This document shows, piece after piece, positions 1 through 8,045 of a stretch of 64,000 nt of DNA (the stretch's first letter is position 1; every line of letters starts with the position of its first letter). Under the pieces are notes generated by a model. It worked only from the letters and a program-made list of their open reading frames with translations. It was not told where the DNA came from and made no database searches. The stretch is taken from NCBI RefSeq assembly GCF_049060325.1, contig NZ_JBMGPW010000004.1, positions 62,001 through 126,000 on the forward strand, in the 5' to 3' direction. The position numbers and the translations under genes were made by a program. This stretch comes from Vescimonas sanitatis. GTDB taxonomy: Bacteria > Bacillota > Clostridia > Oscillospirales > Oscillospiraceae.

Positions 1-911
1 GCACCGGTGTCCGCGGTCAGACTGTACGCCAGACCGGGAGCGATGTCCCGCCAGATGATGCAGCCGGCGCCGCCCGCGTCCCATCGGAGGACGGTGGGGC
101 ACCAGCGGAGCCTGCCCTCCGCCGTCAGGCTGCCGCCGGTGAAGTCGGAGATGTCCGGTATTGTTTCTGAAACGTCCAAAGTGGGGGCCATGCGGTAGTG
201 CCAGGTAACGCTGTTCAGGGTAAAGGAGACTTCGGTGACGGTCTCACCGTTCAGGTCAAAGAGGTCATAGCCCAGCACGTCCGCGCCTTCCGGGGCGGTG
301 GGAACGGTGTAATACTGTGCGTCCATCAGGGTAAAGGCGGTGACCAGCGGCTCTCCGCCGTCCCAGGCCGCGCAGTACCACTGGATACCGGCGGACGTGT
401 CGTACCAGCCCACGGCACCGTCGTCATAGACCAGCAGCGTCAGGTCGTTCACCTGCCAGGTGTCCGCCGGGAGGGTACCGTCCGGGGCGGGCAGGGGCTG
501 GCTGGCATAGGCCGCGCCGTAGTCATAGTCATACCCGTCCAGCAGGACGGTACAGGACACGCCGGTGACGGCGCCCTCGCCGTCCTGACGCCACCGGTAG
601 TCAGAGGTCAGAGACGCGCTCTCCGGCAGGGCCAGAGAGGCAGAGAGCGGCTCGGCGTCCAGCGCAGGCGGCATGGCGACGGAAAAGCTCTTGTCCATGC
701 CGCCGAAGTCGGCGTCCGCGCCGGCGGTATTGTCACCGATACCGGCGGACCAGGGCTGCCACAGGGCCAGGGCCAAGGCCGCGGCGCAGAAGCACGCGGC
801 CAGAGCACCCCAGCGGCGCGCCGCACCGCTGCGGGGCAGGGGACGCTGGGCCTCCTCCAGCAGATCGTCGTCGATGGCGTCCATCCAGCGCTTCATTCTG
901 TTGTCGTTCAC
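1..911 (-). CDS. anti-sigma-factor-like membrane protein, C-terminus cut by window edge
   Basis: The gene runs off the left edge, and about 303 residues are visible. It starts with GTG at 911, and this codon overlaps the TGA of the upstream sigma factor gene (GTGA, 4 bp), so the two are probably translationally coupled. A short cytoplasmic N-terminus beginning NDNRMKRWMDAIDDDLL is followed by one membrane segment at about residues 32-51 and a long extracytoplasmic domain rich in Trp, Tyr and Asp. That layout and the pairing with an ECF sigma gene are typical of an anti-sigma factor in Clostridia. No zinc-binding anti-sigma motif (HxxxCxxC) is seen, so the family is not certain. The external domain may sense an envelope signal, but the ligand is unknown. 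Confidence 0.75.
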   Translation of the reverse strand, partial: MNDNRMKRWMDAIDDDLLEEAQRPLPRSGAARRWGALAACFCAAALALALWQPWSAGIGDNTAGADADFGGMDKSFSVAMPPALDAEPLSASLALPESASLTSDYRWRQDGEGAVTGVSCTVLLDGYDYDYGAAYASQPLPAPDGTLPADTWQVNDLTLLVYDDGAVGWYDTSAGIQWYCAAWDGGEPLVTAFTLMDAQYYTVPTAPEGADVLGYDLFDLNGETVTEVSFTLNSVTWHYRMAPTLDVSETIPDISDFTGGSLTAEGRLRWCPTVLRWDAGGAGCIIWRDIAPGLAYSLTADTG

Positions 912-1462
912 AGCATCCCCTCCTTTTCCAGCACGGTACGCAGACGCTGACGGGTGCGGAAGAGGGAGGATTTGACCTTCTCCTCGCCCGCGCCGCAGCT
1001 GTCGGCGATCTCGCGGATGCTCTCGCCATACCAGTAACGGCGGATGAAATACGTCCGGCTCTGCCGGGTCAGCTTACGCAGGAAGCCGTTGAGCACCCGG
1101 CGGAACTCCTGCTGCTCCAGGGCGCGGACTGCGCCGTCCTCGGCGGGCAGGCAGCCCTCCAGCTCCTCGAAGGCCACAGTCAGGTCGCTGCGGCGCTGGG
1201 CGGCGCGGTTATAGTCGCACTTGTCCAGGGCCAGGCGGCGGGTGACGGTGGTGATGTACGCTGCCAGCGACCGGGGACGCTCCGGTGGGATAGCGTTCCA
1301 CAAACGGAGCCACACGTCACTGACGCACTCCTCCGCGTCCCGAACGTCCGGCAGGATGTGCCGGGCGGCGGCAAGGCAGCGCTTTTCGTATTTCTCCTGC
1401 GCGGCGCGGAGGGCCTCCGGGTCGCGGTGGAAAAAATGATCTATGATCTGAGCGTCCTCCAT
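908..1462 (-). CDS. ECF-type RNA polymerase sigma-70 factor
   Basis: The product has 184 residues, a normal length for an extracytoplasmic-function sigma factor. Region 2 covers about residues 10-85, with DVRDAEECVSDVWLRLW and the helix AAYITTVTRRLALDK. Region 4 lies at about 120-175, with the helix-turn-helix GESIREIADSCGAGEEKVKSSLFRTRQRLR. It would direct RNA polymerase to a small envelope-related regulon. The ATG at 1462 follows GAAAGGAG. The stop overlaps the start of the downstream anti-sigma-like gene by 4 bp, which is the usual arrangement for controlling such a factor. The promoters it recognises cannot be named from this window. Confidence 0.93.
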   Translation of the reverse strand: MEDAQIIDHFFHRDPEALRAAQEKYEKRCLAAARHILPDVRDAEECVSDVWLRLWNAIPPERPRSLAAYITTVTRRLALDKCDYNRAAQRRSDLTVAFEELEGCLPAEDGAVRALEQQEFRRVLNGFLRKLTRQSRTYFIRRYWYGESIREIADSCGAGEEKVKSSLFRTRQRLRTVLEKEGML

Positions 1463-1533
1463 CGGCCACTCTCCTTTCTGTGTGTATCGTTCAGACCATC
1501 ATAGCACACAGAAAGGGGAAACGCCATAGGAAA

Positions 1534-2061
1534 TCAGAATTTTGCCAGGAATGCGTCGGGTACGGTGCAGCCGTCGGGCAGCACCTCCAGCACCACATAG
1601 TTGCCGTTGACGGTAACGGTGGCGTTGTTCTTCCACATACCGGCCTCCTCGGGGTAGTTGGTCTCGTCGGCCATGGCGTCCACGCGGGCCTGGAAGCTCT
1701 GGCGAACGATCTCGGCGTCGGCGGCGCTCTCCGCCTCCACCATGGACACCTCGCAGGAGGTGGCGGTGGGCGAGATGAAGAACACGGACTGCTTCAGCTT
1801 GGCGTTCTCCAGGCCGGGGTAGTAGCTGTTCAGGATCTCCACAGCCGTCTCCTCCAGCAGCACAGGCGCGTTGTCGCCCAGCTCCTCCTGCACATGCTTG
1901 ATACCGGCCTCGTACGCCGCCCGCAGGTCAACGGACTGACCGTCGGTCTGCGTCTGGTCGTCCTTTTTCTCGCCGCCGATGTTATCCTCCTTCTGGCCGC
2001 AGGCCATCAGAGACATCGCCATGACCAGCGCCATCAGCAATGCAACTATCTTTTTCATCAT
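1534..2061 (-). CDS. DUF4358 domain lipoprotein
   Basis: The product has 175 residues. An N-terminal signal sequence ends in the lipobox SLMAC (Cys about residue 21), so the mature protein should be anchored outside the membrane. The rest matches the general look of DUF4358 proteins of Clostridia: a compact alpha/beta domain with the run VFFISPTATSCEVSMVEA and an AxxVRQSFQARVDA helix. The start at 2061 was chosen because GAAAGGAG lies just upstream; an in-frame codon further upstream has no such site. Function is unknown. It stands alone between the ECF pair and a LysR gene, all on the same strand. Confidence 0.85.
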   Translation of the reverse strand: MMKKIVALLMALVMAMSLMACGQKEDNIGGEKKDDQTQTDGQSVDLRAAYEAGIKHVQEELGDNAPVLLEETAVEILNSYYPGLENAKLKQSVFFISPTATSCEVSMVEAESAADAEIVRQSFQARVDAMADETNYPEEAGMWKNNATVTVNGNYVVLEVLPDGCTVPDAFLAKF

Positions 2062-2144
2062 GTAAGCACTCCTTTCGGGCGCGGGGCAGGTCCCGCGCAC
2101 TTTACGCCTTCAGGAAGGACGGGATCGTCCTCCGGCGGACAGCG

Positions 2145-2187
2145 AAACGCCGTCCTCTGCCAATACTGACGGCGGAGGACGGCGTTT
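2145..2187. terminator. 13-bp perfect inverted repeat downstream of the LysR gene
   Basis: The arms AAACGCCGTCCTC (2145-2157) and GAGGACGGCGTTT (2175-2187) pair perfectly around a 17-nt loop. The T-rich stretch lies on the plus-strand side (2188-2202), although the gene that ends here is on the minus strand. It may be a T-poor terminator for the LysR gene or a processing hairpin. Confidence 0.5.
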
Positions 2188-2203
2188 GGTTTTGCTTTTT
2201 CGT

Positions 2204-3124
2204 TTATCGCTCGTGGGGCTTGGGGGCGTTCCAGCCCTCGGGAAAGTTTTGCAGCACCCAATGGCGGGTGTGGTCGATGAACGCCTGCGTGGAGTGGGAG
2301 AGGGCGTTCTTGTCCTTGACACAGATGCCGATGTCCCGGTGGAACACCTTGGGCAGGGTGCTGGCAGCCAGCGGATAGGCGCACTTGTAGAGCATCAGCT
2401 CCTCCATGACGCTGATGCCCAGGCCGCCGGAGACCATGGCCAGGATCGTCTGGTCCTGCTGAACGGTGTATTGGATCCGGGGCCGGACCTTGTAGTGATC
2501 GAAAATGGCCTGGATCTCATAGTCGTCGCCCTCATCCAGCAGGATAAGAGGGTACTGCTCCAGGGCCTCCGGTGGGAAGGGCTGGCGGCCCGCCAGCGGG
2601 TGGTCGCAGGGCAGGATGACCTTCCACTGGTCCCGCTGGAGCAACCAGTAATCCAGATACTTCTCCGCCGGGGTGGGCAGGGAGATAAAGCCGCAGTCCG
2701 CCTGACCGTGGAGGACCCAGTCGGAGATCTCGTTGTTGAAGTTGGAGGGCAGGAGCTCGAACTCGATGCGGGGGTACTTTTCCTGAAATGTCTTGAGCAT
2801 ACCGGGCAGCCACTTTTCCGACACACTGGTGAAGGTTGCCACGCGGATAAGACCGGTATCCAGCCCCCGCAGGTCCTCGGCGTGCTGCTCCAGACGGTGG
2901 GACAGGGCGCACATCTCCTGAAAATATGGTGCCAGGGCGCGGCCATCCGCCGTGGGGGTGACACCGCCGTGGCTGCGGACCAGCAGCGTAACGCCCAGCT
3001 CCTCCTCCAGCGAGCCGATGGCGTGGCTGACGCCGGACTGGGTGAAATTCAGGGCGCGGGCGGCGGCGGTAAAGCTGCCCAGCTCCACGGTCTTGAGGTA
3101 TATCTGGTATTTGGTGACGGACAT
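2204..3124 (-). CDS. LysR-family transcriptional regulator
   Basis: The product has 306 residues. The N-terminal winged helix-turn-helix covers about residues 1-60 (LGSFTAAARALNFTQSGVSH), followed by a linker helix and a type-2 periplasmic-binding-protein fold effector domain up to about residue 295 (WKVILPCDHPLA, GLGISVMEEL). AGGAGG lies correctly before the ATG at 3124. The gene diverges from a tiny membrane-peptide gene at 3281, with both promoters in the shared gap. LysR proteins commonly control the divergent neighbour, so the peptide unit is the first target to consider. The effector is unknown. Confidence 0.93.
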   Translation of the reverse strand: MSVTKYQIYLKTVELGSFTAAARALNFTQSGVSHAIGSLEEELGVTLLVRSHGGVTPTADGRALAPYFQEMCALSHRLEQHAEDLRGLDTGLIRVATFTSVSEKWLPGMLKTFQEKYPRIEFELLPSNFNNEISDWVLHGQADCGFISLPTPAEKYLDYWLLQRDQWKVILPCDHPLAGRQPFPPEALEQYPLILLDEGDDYEIQAIFDHYKVRPRIQYTVQQDQTILAMVSGGLGISVMEELMLYKCAYPLAASTLPKVFHRDIGICVKDKNALSHSTQAFIDHTRHWVLQNFPEGWNAPKPHER

Positions 3125-3147
3125 GGGGACACCTCCTGTTCAGGGCC

Positions 3148-3176
3148 AGTATAGCATATCTCGCCATGTACTGCAA
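3148..3176 (-). promoter_or_regulatory. sigma-A promoter of the LysR gene
   Basis: On the minus strand TTGCAG and TATACT are separated by 17 bp, with an extended -10 TG. The -10 lies 24 bp upstream of the LysR start codon. Confidence 0.7.
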
Positions 3177-3210
3177 AGTATTTTTCATGGTTTTGATGAT
3201 AATCATGCGT

Positions 3211-3239
3211 TTTACAAATTGCTTGTCCTGTGCTATGCT
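3211..3239 (+). promoter_or_regulatory. sigma-A promoter of the 26-residue peptide gene
   Basis: TTTACA (3211-3216) and TATGCT (3234-3239) are separated by exactly 17 bp, with an extended -10 TG one base upstream. It faces away from the LysR promoter and lies 42 bp upstream of the small gene. Confidence 0.75.
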
Positions 3240-3280
3240 AAAGACACGTTAAGAAGCCCAAACGAAAGGAGGCGCTGAGC

Positions 3281-3361
3281 ATGGTGCTGAACCTCATTCT
3301 GGCTGGCCTGGTGGCGGTCCTGGTGGTTACGGGTATCGTGTCCAAGGCAATGGACAAGTAA
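3281..3361 (+). CDS. 26-residue single-span membrane peptide
   Basis: A short reading frame of 26 codons has a strong ribosome-binding site, AAAGGAGG at 3265-3272, 8 bp before its ATG. It begins MVLNLILAGLVAVLVV and ends in a short charged tail, KAMDK, giving one transmembrane helix of about 18 residues. A well-formed promoter lies upstream (3211-3239) and an intrinsic terminator downstream (3455-3485), so it forms a complete monocistronic unit. It diverges from a LysR regulator. No family was recognised. It could be a small regulatory membrane protein, a subunit of a transporter, or a type I toxin-like peptide; nothing here decides between these. Confidence 0.72.
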   Translation: MVLNLILAGLVAVLVVTGIVSKAMDK

Positions 3362-3454
3362 CCCAACACCCTTTGTTTTCTATCCTTAATTTTTCTCCCT
3401 ATTCCCCTTCAAATTGGTGAATGCCGGCGCGCCCTCCCAACGTGCCGGTGAAAG

Positions 3455-3485
3455 GACGCCGCCCCCTTCGGGCGGCGCCCTTTTT
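3455..3485 (+). terminator. intrinsic terminator after the small peptide gene
   Basis: A GC-rich hairpin pairs ACGCCGCCC with GGGCGGCGC around CCTTC, then CC and TTTTT. It lies about 95 bp downstream of the peptide stop codon. Confidence 0.8.
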
Positions 3486-3520
3486 GCTCCGGACGCAGCG
3501 CGGGAGGTGATCGCTTTTCC

Positions 3521-3549
3521 TTGCTATTTCATGCGGCGTATGGTATGAT
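3521..3549 (+). promoter_or_regulatory. sigma-A promoter of the DMT transporter gene
   Basis: TTGCTA and TATGAT are spaced by 17 bp with an extended -10 TG. The -10 ends 30 bp before the start codon. Confidence 0.7.
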
Positions 3550-3579
3550 ACCGGCGTTAAAGAGAAAGAGGTATTGCCT

Positions 3580-4512
3580 ATGGACCAGAAAAAACTGCAT
3601 ATTCTGTCGCTGCTGGCGGCGCTGACCGCGGCCACCATCTTCGGCATGAGCTTTATGTTCTCAAAAATGGCGCTGGTCACGGCGGCGCCCACAGTGCTGC
3701 TGGCCTTCCGGTTCACGGTGGCGGTGGCGGCCATGTCGCTGGTCATCGCGCTGAATGCTCTGGTGGGCAAGGTACGCGGAAAGCCGCTGTTCGCCTTCTC
3801 TCTGAAGGGAAAGCCGGTGGGAAAGCTGCTTCTGCTGGGTATCGTGCAGCCGGTAGCGTACTTCATCTTCGAAAACTACGGCATCCTGTACACCTCCGCC
3901 GCTGTGGCGGGGACCATCATCGCGGCGGTGCCGGTGTGCTGCATCCTGATGGACGTGCTGGTTCTGCATGAGCGCGTCACCCGGCGGCAGGTGCTGTGCG
4001 CCCTGGGCGCGATCGGCGGCGTAGCGCTGATCTCCGTGGGCGGGGCGGTGATGATCTCGGCGCTGGGCCTGCTGTTCCTGCTGCTGACCATGCTCAGCGA
4101 CACGGTGTACTATGGGCTGAGCCACGATGCCGCCAAGCGCTTCACCCCCTTTGAGATGACCTATGTGATGTTTGTGGTGGGCATGGCGGTGTTTATTCCG
4201 GTGGCGCTGATACAGGCCGGCGGGATAAACAGCGAGCTGATCACCGCGCCGGCGCAAAGCGGCAGCTTCTGGCTGGCGGTGCTGTATCTGGGCATACTGT
4301 CCTCCGGTGTGGCCTACGGACTGCTGAACTTCGCCAACAGCCACCTGACAGTGTCGGAGAGTTCCCTGTTCTCCAACGTGACCACGGTGGTATCGGTGCT
4401 GGCGGGCGTGCTCTTCCTGAAGGAGGATTTCAGCCTGTGGCAGGCTCTTGGCGTAGTCATCATTCTGGTGTGCGTGTTCGTGGCCAACGTGTCCGGCGGC
4501 GAAAAGAAATAA
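3580..4512 (+). CDS. EamA/DMT-superfamily membrane transporter
   Basis: The product has 310 residues and about ten hydrophobic segments arranged as two EamA-like halves, as in drug/metabolite transporters such as RhaT or YdcZ relatives. Each half ends in a helix with the usual small-residue pattern (AAVAGTIIAAVPVCCILMD and VSESSLFSNVTTVVSVLAGV). It is expected in the cytoplasmic membrane, exporting or importing a small metabolite; the substrate cannot be predicted. The ATG at 3580 lies 7 bp after AAAGAGG, and a TTG two codons upstream is less likely. It is monocistronic, with its own promoter and a shared terminator. Confidence 0.9.
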   Translation: MDQKKLHILSLLAALTAATIFGMSFMFSKMALVTAAPTVLLAFRFTVAVAAMSLVIALNALVGKVRGKPLFAFSLKGKPVGKLLLLGIVQPVAYFIFENYGILYTSAAVAGTIIAAVPVCCILMDVLVLHERVTRRQVLCALGAIGGVALISVGGAVMISALGLLFLLLTMLSDTVYYGLSHDAAKRFTPFEMTYVMFVVGMAVFIPVALIQAGGINSELITAPAQSGSFWLAVLYLGILSSGVAYGLLNFANSHLTVSESSLFSNVTTVVSVLAGVLFLKEDFSLWQALGVVIILVCVFVANVSGGEKK

Positions 4513-4546
4513 AAAGATCTCCCCCGACCGGGGGAGATCTTTTTAT
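4511..4546. terminator. bidirectional terminator between convergent genes
   Basis: A 15-bp perfect stem, AAAAAGATCTCCCCC with its complement, surrounds the loop GACC. T-runs form on both strands. It serves the DMT transporter on plus and the D-aminoacylase-like gene on minus, whose stop codon lies inside it. Confidence 0.92.
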
Positions 4547-6126
4547 TTGCGGATGAGGGTCCCAGCCTTCACGCCGGTCATTTCTCCGTTCTTCACGGCC
4601 AGCCGGCCGGCCACCAGCACGGCGTCCATACCCAGGGCCGTTTGGCAGGGGTCCTGATAGGTACCGCGCTCGGTAAGGGCGGCGGGGTCGAACACACACA
4701 GGTCCGCGTCCGCACCCACGGCGATAACGCCCTTACCCGCAAGGCGCAGGGCCTGTGCCGGGGCCTGGGTCAGCTTGTGAACGCCCTGCTCCAGCGTCAG
4801 CACACCCTGTTCCCGGACGAAGTGCTGCAGCAGACGGGTACAGCTGCCGTAGACCCGTGGATGGGGCATCCCCTCGGTGGGGTAGGTGGCGTCAGAGATC
4901 AGGCAGCTGAGGGGACTGCGGAGGATAGCGGCGATGTCTTCCTCCGCGGCCATGAAGTCGATCATAGTCACCTGGCAGTGCTCGCGGATCAGCAGGTCGC
5001 AGCAGGCGTCCAGCGGGGATTTGTGCTCCATGGCGGCCTCCTGGGCGATGCTCTTGCCCAGCAGCGGCGCGTCCTCCGGGCAGTGAAGACTGCTGAGGAA
5101 GATGCCGTCCCAGCCAGCCAGCTTGGCAATGTCGTCAAACCCGCCGCCGTCTTCAATACGGTGAGCCAGCGTCTCGCGTTCGTGGGGGTCGGCCAGGCGG
5201 CGGACAACGGCGTCCATGCCGCCCTCCAGAAACTCCGGCGGCAGGATATGCAGCAGCTGGGTGGAGCCGGCGGTGTAGGGGTACACGTCGCAGCCCACAT
5301 CCAGCCCCTCTTCCTTCGCCCGGTGCAGCAGCTCCAGGGCCCGGGGTATTTTTTTGCCCCAGTTGTCCCGGCCCATGGCTTTCAGGTGGCTGATATGCAG
5401 AGGGACCCGCAGTTCCCGGGCCACCAGCAGCATCTCCTCGATGGAATCGCAGACGCCCGCGCCCTCCTGCCGCATATGGACGGTGAGGGGGATATCCTGT
5501 CCCGCGATGGGTGAGAGCGCACGGATCAGCTCCGCCGTGGTATAGAAGCACTCCGGGGCGTAACCCAGGCCCAGAGAAACGCCCAGCGCGCCGTCGGCCA
5601 GAGCCTGCTCCAGGGCGCGGTGCAGGGCGCGGTAGTGGCGGTCCTCCAGGTGCTCCAGCTCGTAGCCGGCCGCGTCCGCCCGAAGGACGCCGGCACCGGC
5701 CAGCATACCCACATGGACGGGGATATTCGGCACAGAGACGAAATAGCCGGAGAGGGTTTCCGTCACCAGCCCCGGCGGGAGAACGCCGGTGATGGGGCGC
5801 AGGTAGTCCCGGATGGCGTCGCTATGGGCGGGGCCGAAGGGGGCGGCGCTGAGGCCGCAGTTGCCGTTGACGATGGTGGTAAGGCCCTGACACAGCTCCG
5901 CCGCGCCGAAGCCCGGGCGGAACAGCGCCGCGTCGGCGTGGCGGTGGATGTCAATAAAGCCGGGGGTAACGGTCCTGCCGGCGGCGTCGATAACATGAGC
6001 GGCGGACGCTGCGGACAGATCGCCGATGGCGGCGATCCTGCCGCCGGAAACGGCCACATCGGCCGCAAATGCGGGGCGGCCCGTGCCGTCAACAACGGCG
6101 CCGCCCCGGATAAGGGTATCAAACAT
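4543..6126 (-). CDS. N-acyl-D-amino-acid deacylase (D-aminoacylase) family amidohydrolase
   Basis: The product has 527 residues, typical of D-aminoacylases. It opens with the small beta-sandwich seen in this superfamily (DTLIRGGAVVDGTG), followed by the metal motif HRH (His60, His62), the bridging cysteine in NGNCG (Cys89), and HISHLK near residue 245. The C-terminus returns to the sandwich (GVIAVGADADLCVFDP). Known members hydrolyse N-acyl-D-amino acids or act on dihydroorotase/hydantoinase-like substrates, using zinc in a TIM barrel. It is the last gene of a minus-strand operon and overlaps the histidine kinase gene by 8 bp, which ties it to that sensor system. Its real substrate could be a D-amino-acid derivative from cell wall turnover, but this is inference. 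Confidence 0.88.
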   Translation of the reverse strand: MFDTLIRGGAVVDGTGRPAFAADVAVSGGRIAAIGDLSAASAAHVIDAAGRTVTPGFIDIHRHADAALFRPGFGAAELCQGLTTIVNGNCGLSAAPFGPAHSDAIRDYLRPITGVLPPGLVTETLSGYFVSVPNIPVHVGMLAGAGVLRADAAGYELEHLEDRHYRALHRALEQALADGALGVSLGLGYAPECFYTTAELIRALSPIAGQDIPLTVHMRQEGAGVCDSIEEMLLVARELRVPLHISHLKAMGRDNWGKKIPRALELLHRAKEEGLDVGCDVYPYTAGSTQLLHILPPEFLEGGMDAVVRRLADPHERETLAHRIEDGGGFDDIAKLAGWDGIFLSSLHCPEDAPLLGKSIAQEAAMEHKSPLDACCDLLIREHCQVTMIDFMAAEEDIAAILRSPLSCLISDATYPTEGMPHPRVYGSCTRLLQHFVREQGVLTLEQGVHKLTQAPAQALRLAGKGVIAVGADADLCVFDPAALTERGTYQDPCQTALGMDAVLVAGRLAVKNGEMTGVKAGTLIRK

Positions 6127-7342
6127 GGTCTGTGCCTCTCTCCTGCTTCCCTGCCGTCAGGGGCAGGGAGATACTAAAGGTGGTCACGCCGCCGCTGCTG
6201 TCACAGCGAAGGACTCCCCGGTGGGCATCCACGATGGCTTTGGCAATGGGCAGGCCCAGGCCAAAGCTGTCGCCGTCGGTACGGGCGTCGTCGGCGCGGT
6301 AAAAGCGGTCAAAAATGCGGGGGAGCTTGTCCGAAGGGATATCCGGCCCCTGATCGGTCACGGACACCACAGCGCGGCTGCCCTGCCGGACGGCGGTCAG
6401 GCGGATGGGCGTACCGGGTGCGGCGTATTTGACGGCGTTATCCAGCAGCACCGCCAGGGCCTGGCCCAGCTTGGCGCCGTCGCCCCGGACAGGAAGAGAC
6501 GGCGCAATATCGTAATCCAGCACATGGCCGGCCTCAAAGGCCACCGGCTCAAACCGCAGGGCGGCAGTCACCGCCGCCTCCGACAGGTCGGTGACGGTGT
6601 CCGGCGGGCTGCCGGCGTTCTTCTGGGCGCGGAAGAGGGTGAGCATATCCTCCACCAGGGCCTTCATGCGGCGGCCCTCCGCCCGGATATTGTCCACGTA
6701 GACCGCCTGCTCCGGCGAAGCGCTCTGCTCCAGCAGCTCGGCGGAGGAAAGGATGACCGTCAGAGGGGTCTTCAGCTCATGGCTGGCGTCGGAGAGGAAC
6801 TGCTCCTGCTGGGCCCAGGCGGCACCTACAGGCTTGGTAACCACACCGGAGAGCAGGTAGCTGCACAGAAACAGCACCACCAGTGCGCCGCAGCCCACCA
6901 GAGAGCAGGCCTTCAGCAGTGTGTGCAGGGAGGTGTATTCCAGATAGGTATCGGTAAACGCAATGGCAGTAGTGGTGTAGCCCCGCTGGCGCAGGTAGCG
7001 CAGATGAAATTCGTCCAACGTGCCGGCGTCCTCGTCCGCCGCCAGGGCGGCAGTGACGATCTCCGCCATGCGGGTCTCGTCGCTGAGGTCATAGTAGCTG
7101 TTGCCGGCCACGCGGACGGTGCCGCTGCCATAGACCTCGGCCACAAAGCAGGGGATGCTGTCCATGCCGGGCTGGCTGCGGCCATAGTCGCCCTGCTCCA
7201 GCGCCTGATACAGCTGCTGCTGCACATTCTTGTGATAGTTGCCCCGGGAGATGAAGTACACCGCCGCGAACACCGCCAGCAGCACCAGCGAGATCAGTAG
7301 CATATTGGTGGCCACCACCTTCCAGCGAAGGTGCCGGATCAT
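6119..7342 (-). CDS. sensor histidine kinase
   Basis: The product has 407 residues. Two membrane segments at about residues 10-32 and 145-167 flank an extracytoplasmic sensor region of about 110 residues. The phosphoacceptor is in SHELKTP (His188), followed by the N box DNAVK (Asp301), the G1 motif DQGPDIP and the G2 motif GLGLP, ending in a HATPase domain. The ATG at 7342 overlaps the TGA of the response regulator (ATGA, 4 bp); an upstream in-frame start would run through the regulator and is rejected. No clear HAMP domain is present between TM2 and the dimerisation helix. The sensed signal is unknown. Confidence 0.95.
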   Translation of the reverse strand: MIRHLRWKVVATNMLLISLVLLAVFAAVYFISRGNYHKNVQQQLYQALEQGDYGRSQPGMDSIPCFVAEVYGSGTVRVAGNSYYDLSDETRMAEIVTAALAADEDAGTLDEFHLRYLRQRGYTTTAIAFTDTYLEYTSLHTLLKACSLVGCGALVVLFLCSYLLSGVVTKPVGAAWAQQEQFLSDASHELKTPLTVILSSAELLEQSASPEQAVYVDNIRAEGRRMKALVEDMLTLFRAQKNAGSPPDTVTDLSEAAVTAALRFEPVAFEAGHVLDYDIAPSLPVRGDGAKLGQALAVLLDNAVKYAAPGTPIRLTAVRQGSRAVVSVTDQGPDIPSDKLPRIFDRFYRADDARTDGDSFGLGLPIAKAIVDAHRGVLRCDSSGGVTTFSISLPLTAGKQERGTDHV

Positions 7343-8022
7343 GCCTCCACCTCCAGACAATAACCCACCATACGGAGGGTCTTGATCTTCACAGTGGATT
7401 GCAGATGGGTGAGCTTGCGGCGAAGGAAGGAGATATAGACCTCCACGTTGTTGTCCTCGGCGGCGGAGTCGTAGCCCCAGACCTTCAGGATCAGCTGCTC
7501 CTTGGAGACGATCTGACTGCCGTTCCGCATCAGCAGCTCCATCAGGTCGTACTCCCGGCGGCTGAGGCGGACGCTTCGCGGGCCGCATTCCAGCAGGAAT
7601 GTGCCCATATGCAGCGTCAGGTCGCCGAAGGCCGTCACCTCCGGGTCGGCAGCGGCGTCCTCACCGCCACGGCGCAGCAGGGACCGGATACAGGCAAGCA
7701 GCTCCTCCGGCTCGAAGGGTTTGGTCAAGTAGTAGTCCGCACCGGCGTCCAGGCCGCGGACGCGGTCATTCAGCTCACTGCGGGCGGTGAGCATCAGCAC
7801 CGGCAGGCGGCTGCCGCCGCCGCGCAGCTGGCGCAGCAGGGTAAAGCCGTCAATGCCGGGAAGCATGGCGTCCAGCACCAGCAGGTCGTAGATATCGCTG
7901 CGGGCGTTGTCCAGGCCGGAGATGCCGTCATAACACACGTCGGCGGTATAGCCCTGGCGGCGCAGCAGGTCCTGCAGGGTGCCCGCCAGGCGCTTTTCAT
8001 CCTCCACGATCAGTATACGCAT
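7339..8022 (-). CDS. OmpR/PhoB-family response regulator
   Basis: The product has 227 residues. The receiver domain covers residues 1-120, with the acidic pocket VEDE, the phosphorylated Asp51 in VLDAMLPG, a switch threonine (MLTAR) and YLTKPF. The C-terminal winged helix covers about 130-225 (LSRREYDLMELLMRN, VEVYISFLRRKL). It is phosphorylated by the kinase encoded immediately downstream and should bind direct-repeat operators. It lies 23 bp downstream of a DUF4340 lipoprotein gene and couples to the kinase by a 4-bp overlap. Confidence 0.96.
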   Translation of the reverse strand: MRILIVEDEKRLAGTLQDLLRRQGYTADVCYDGISGLDNARSDIYDLLVLDAMLPGIDGFTLLRQLRGGGSRLPVLMLTARSELNDRVRGLDAGADYYLTKPFEPEELLACIRSLLRRGGEDAAADPEVTAFGDLTLHMGTFLLECGPRSVRLSRREYDLMELLMRNGSQIVSKEQLILKVWGYDSAAEDNNVEVYISFLRRKLTHLQSTVKIKTLRMVGYCLEVEA

Positions 8023-8045
8023 AGCCGCGCCTCCCTTTTCATGGC

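Noticed and set aside
6119..7588. Longer N-terminus for the histidine kinase
   Set aside because: The extra 82 codons overlap the response regulator's DNA-binding domain in another frame and lack a ribosome-binding site.
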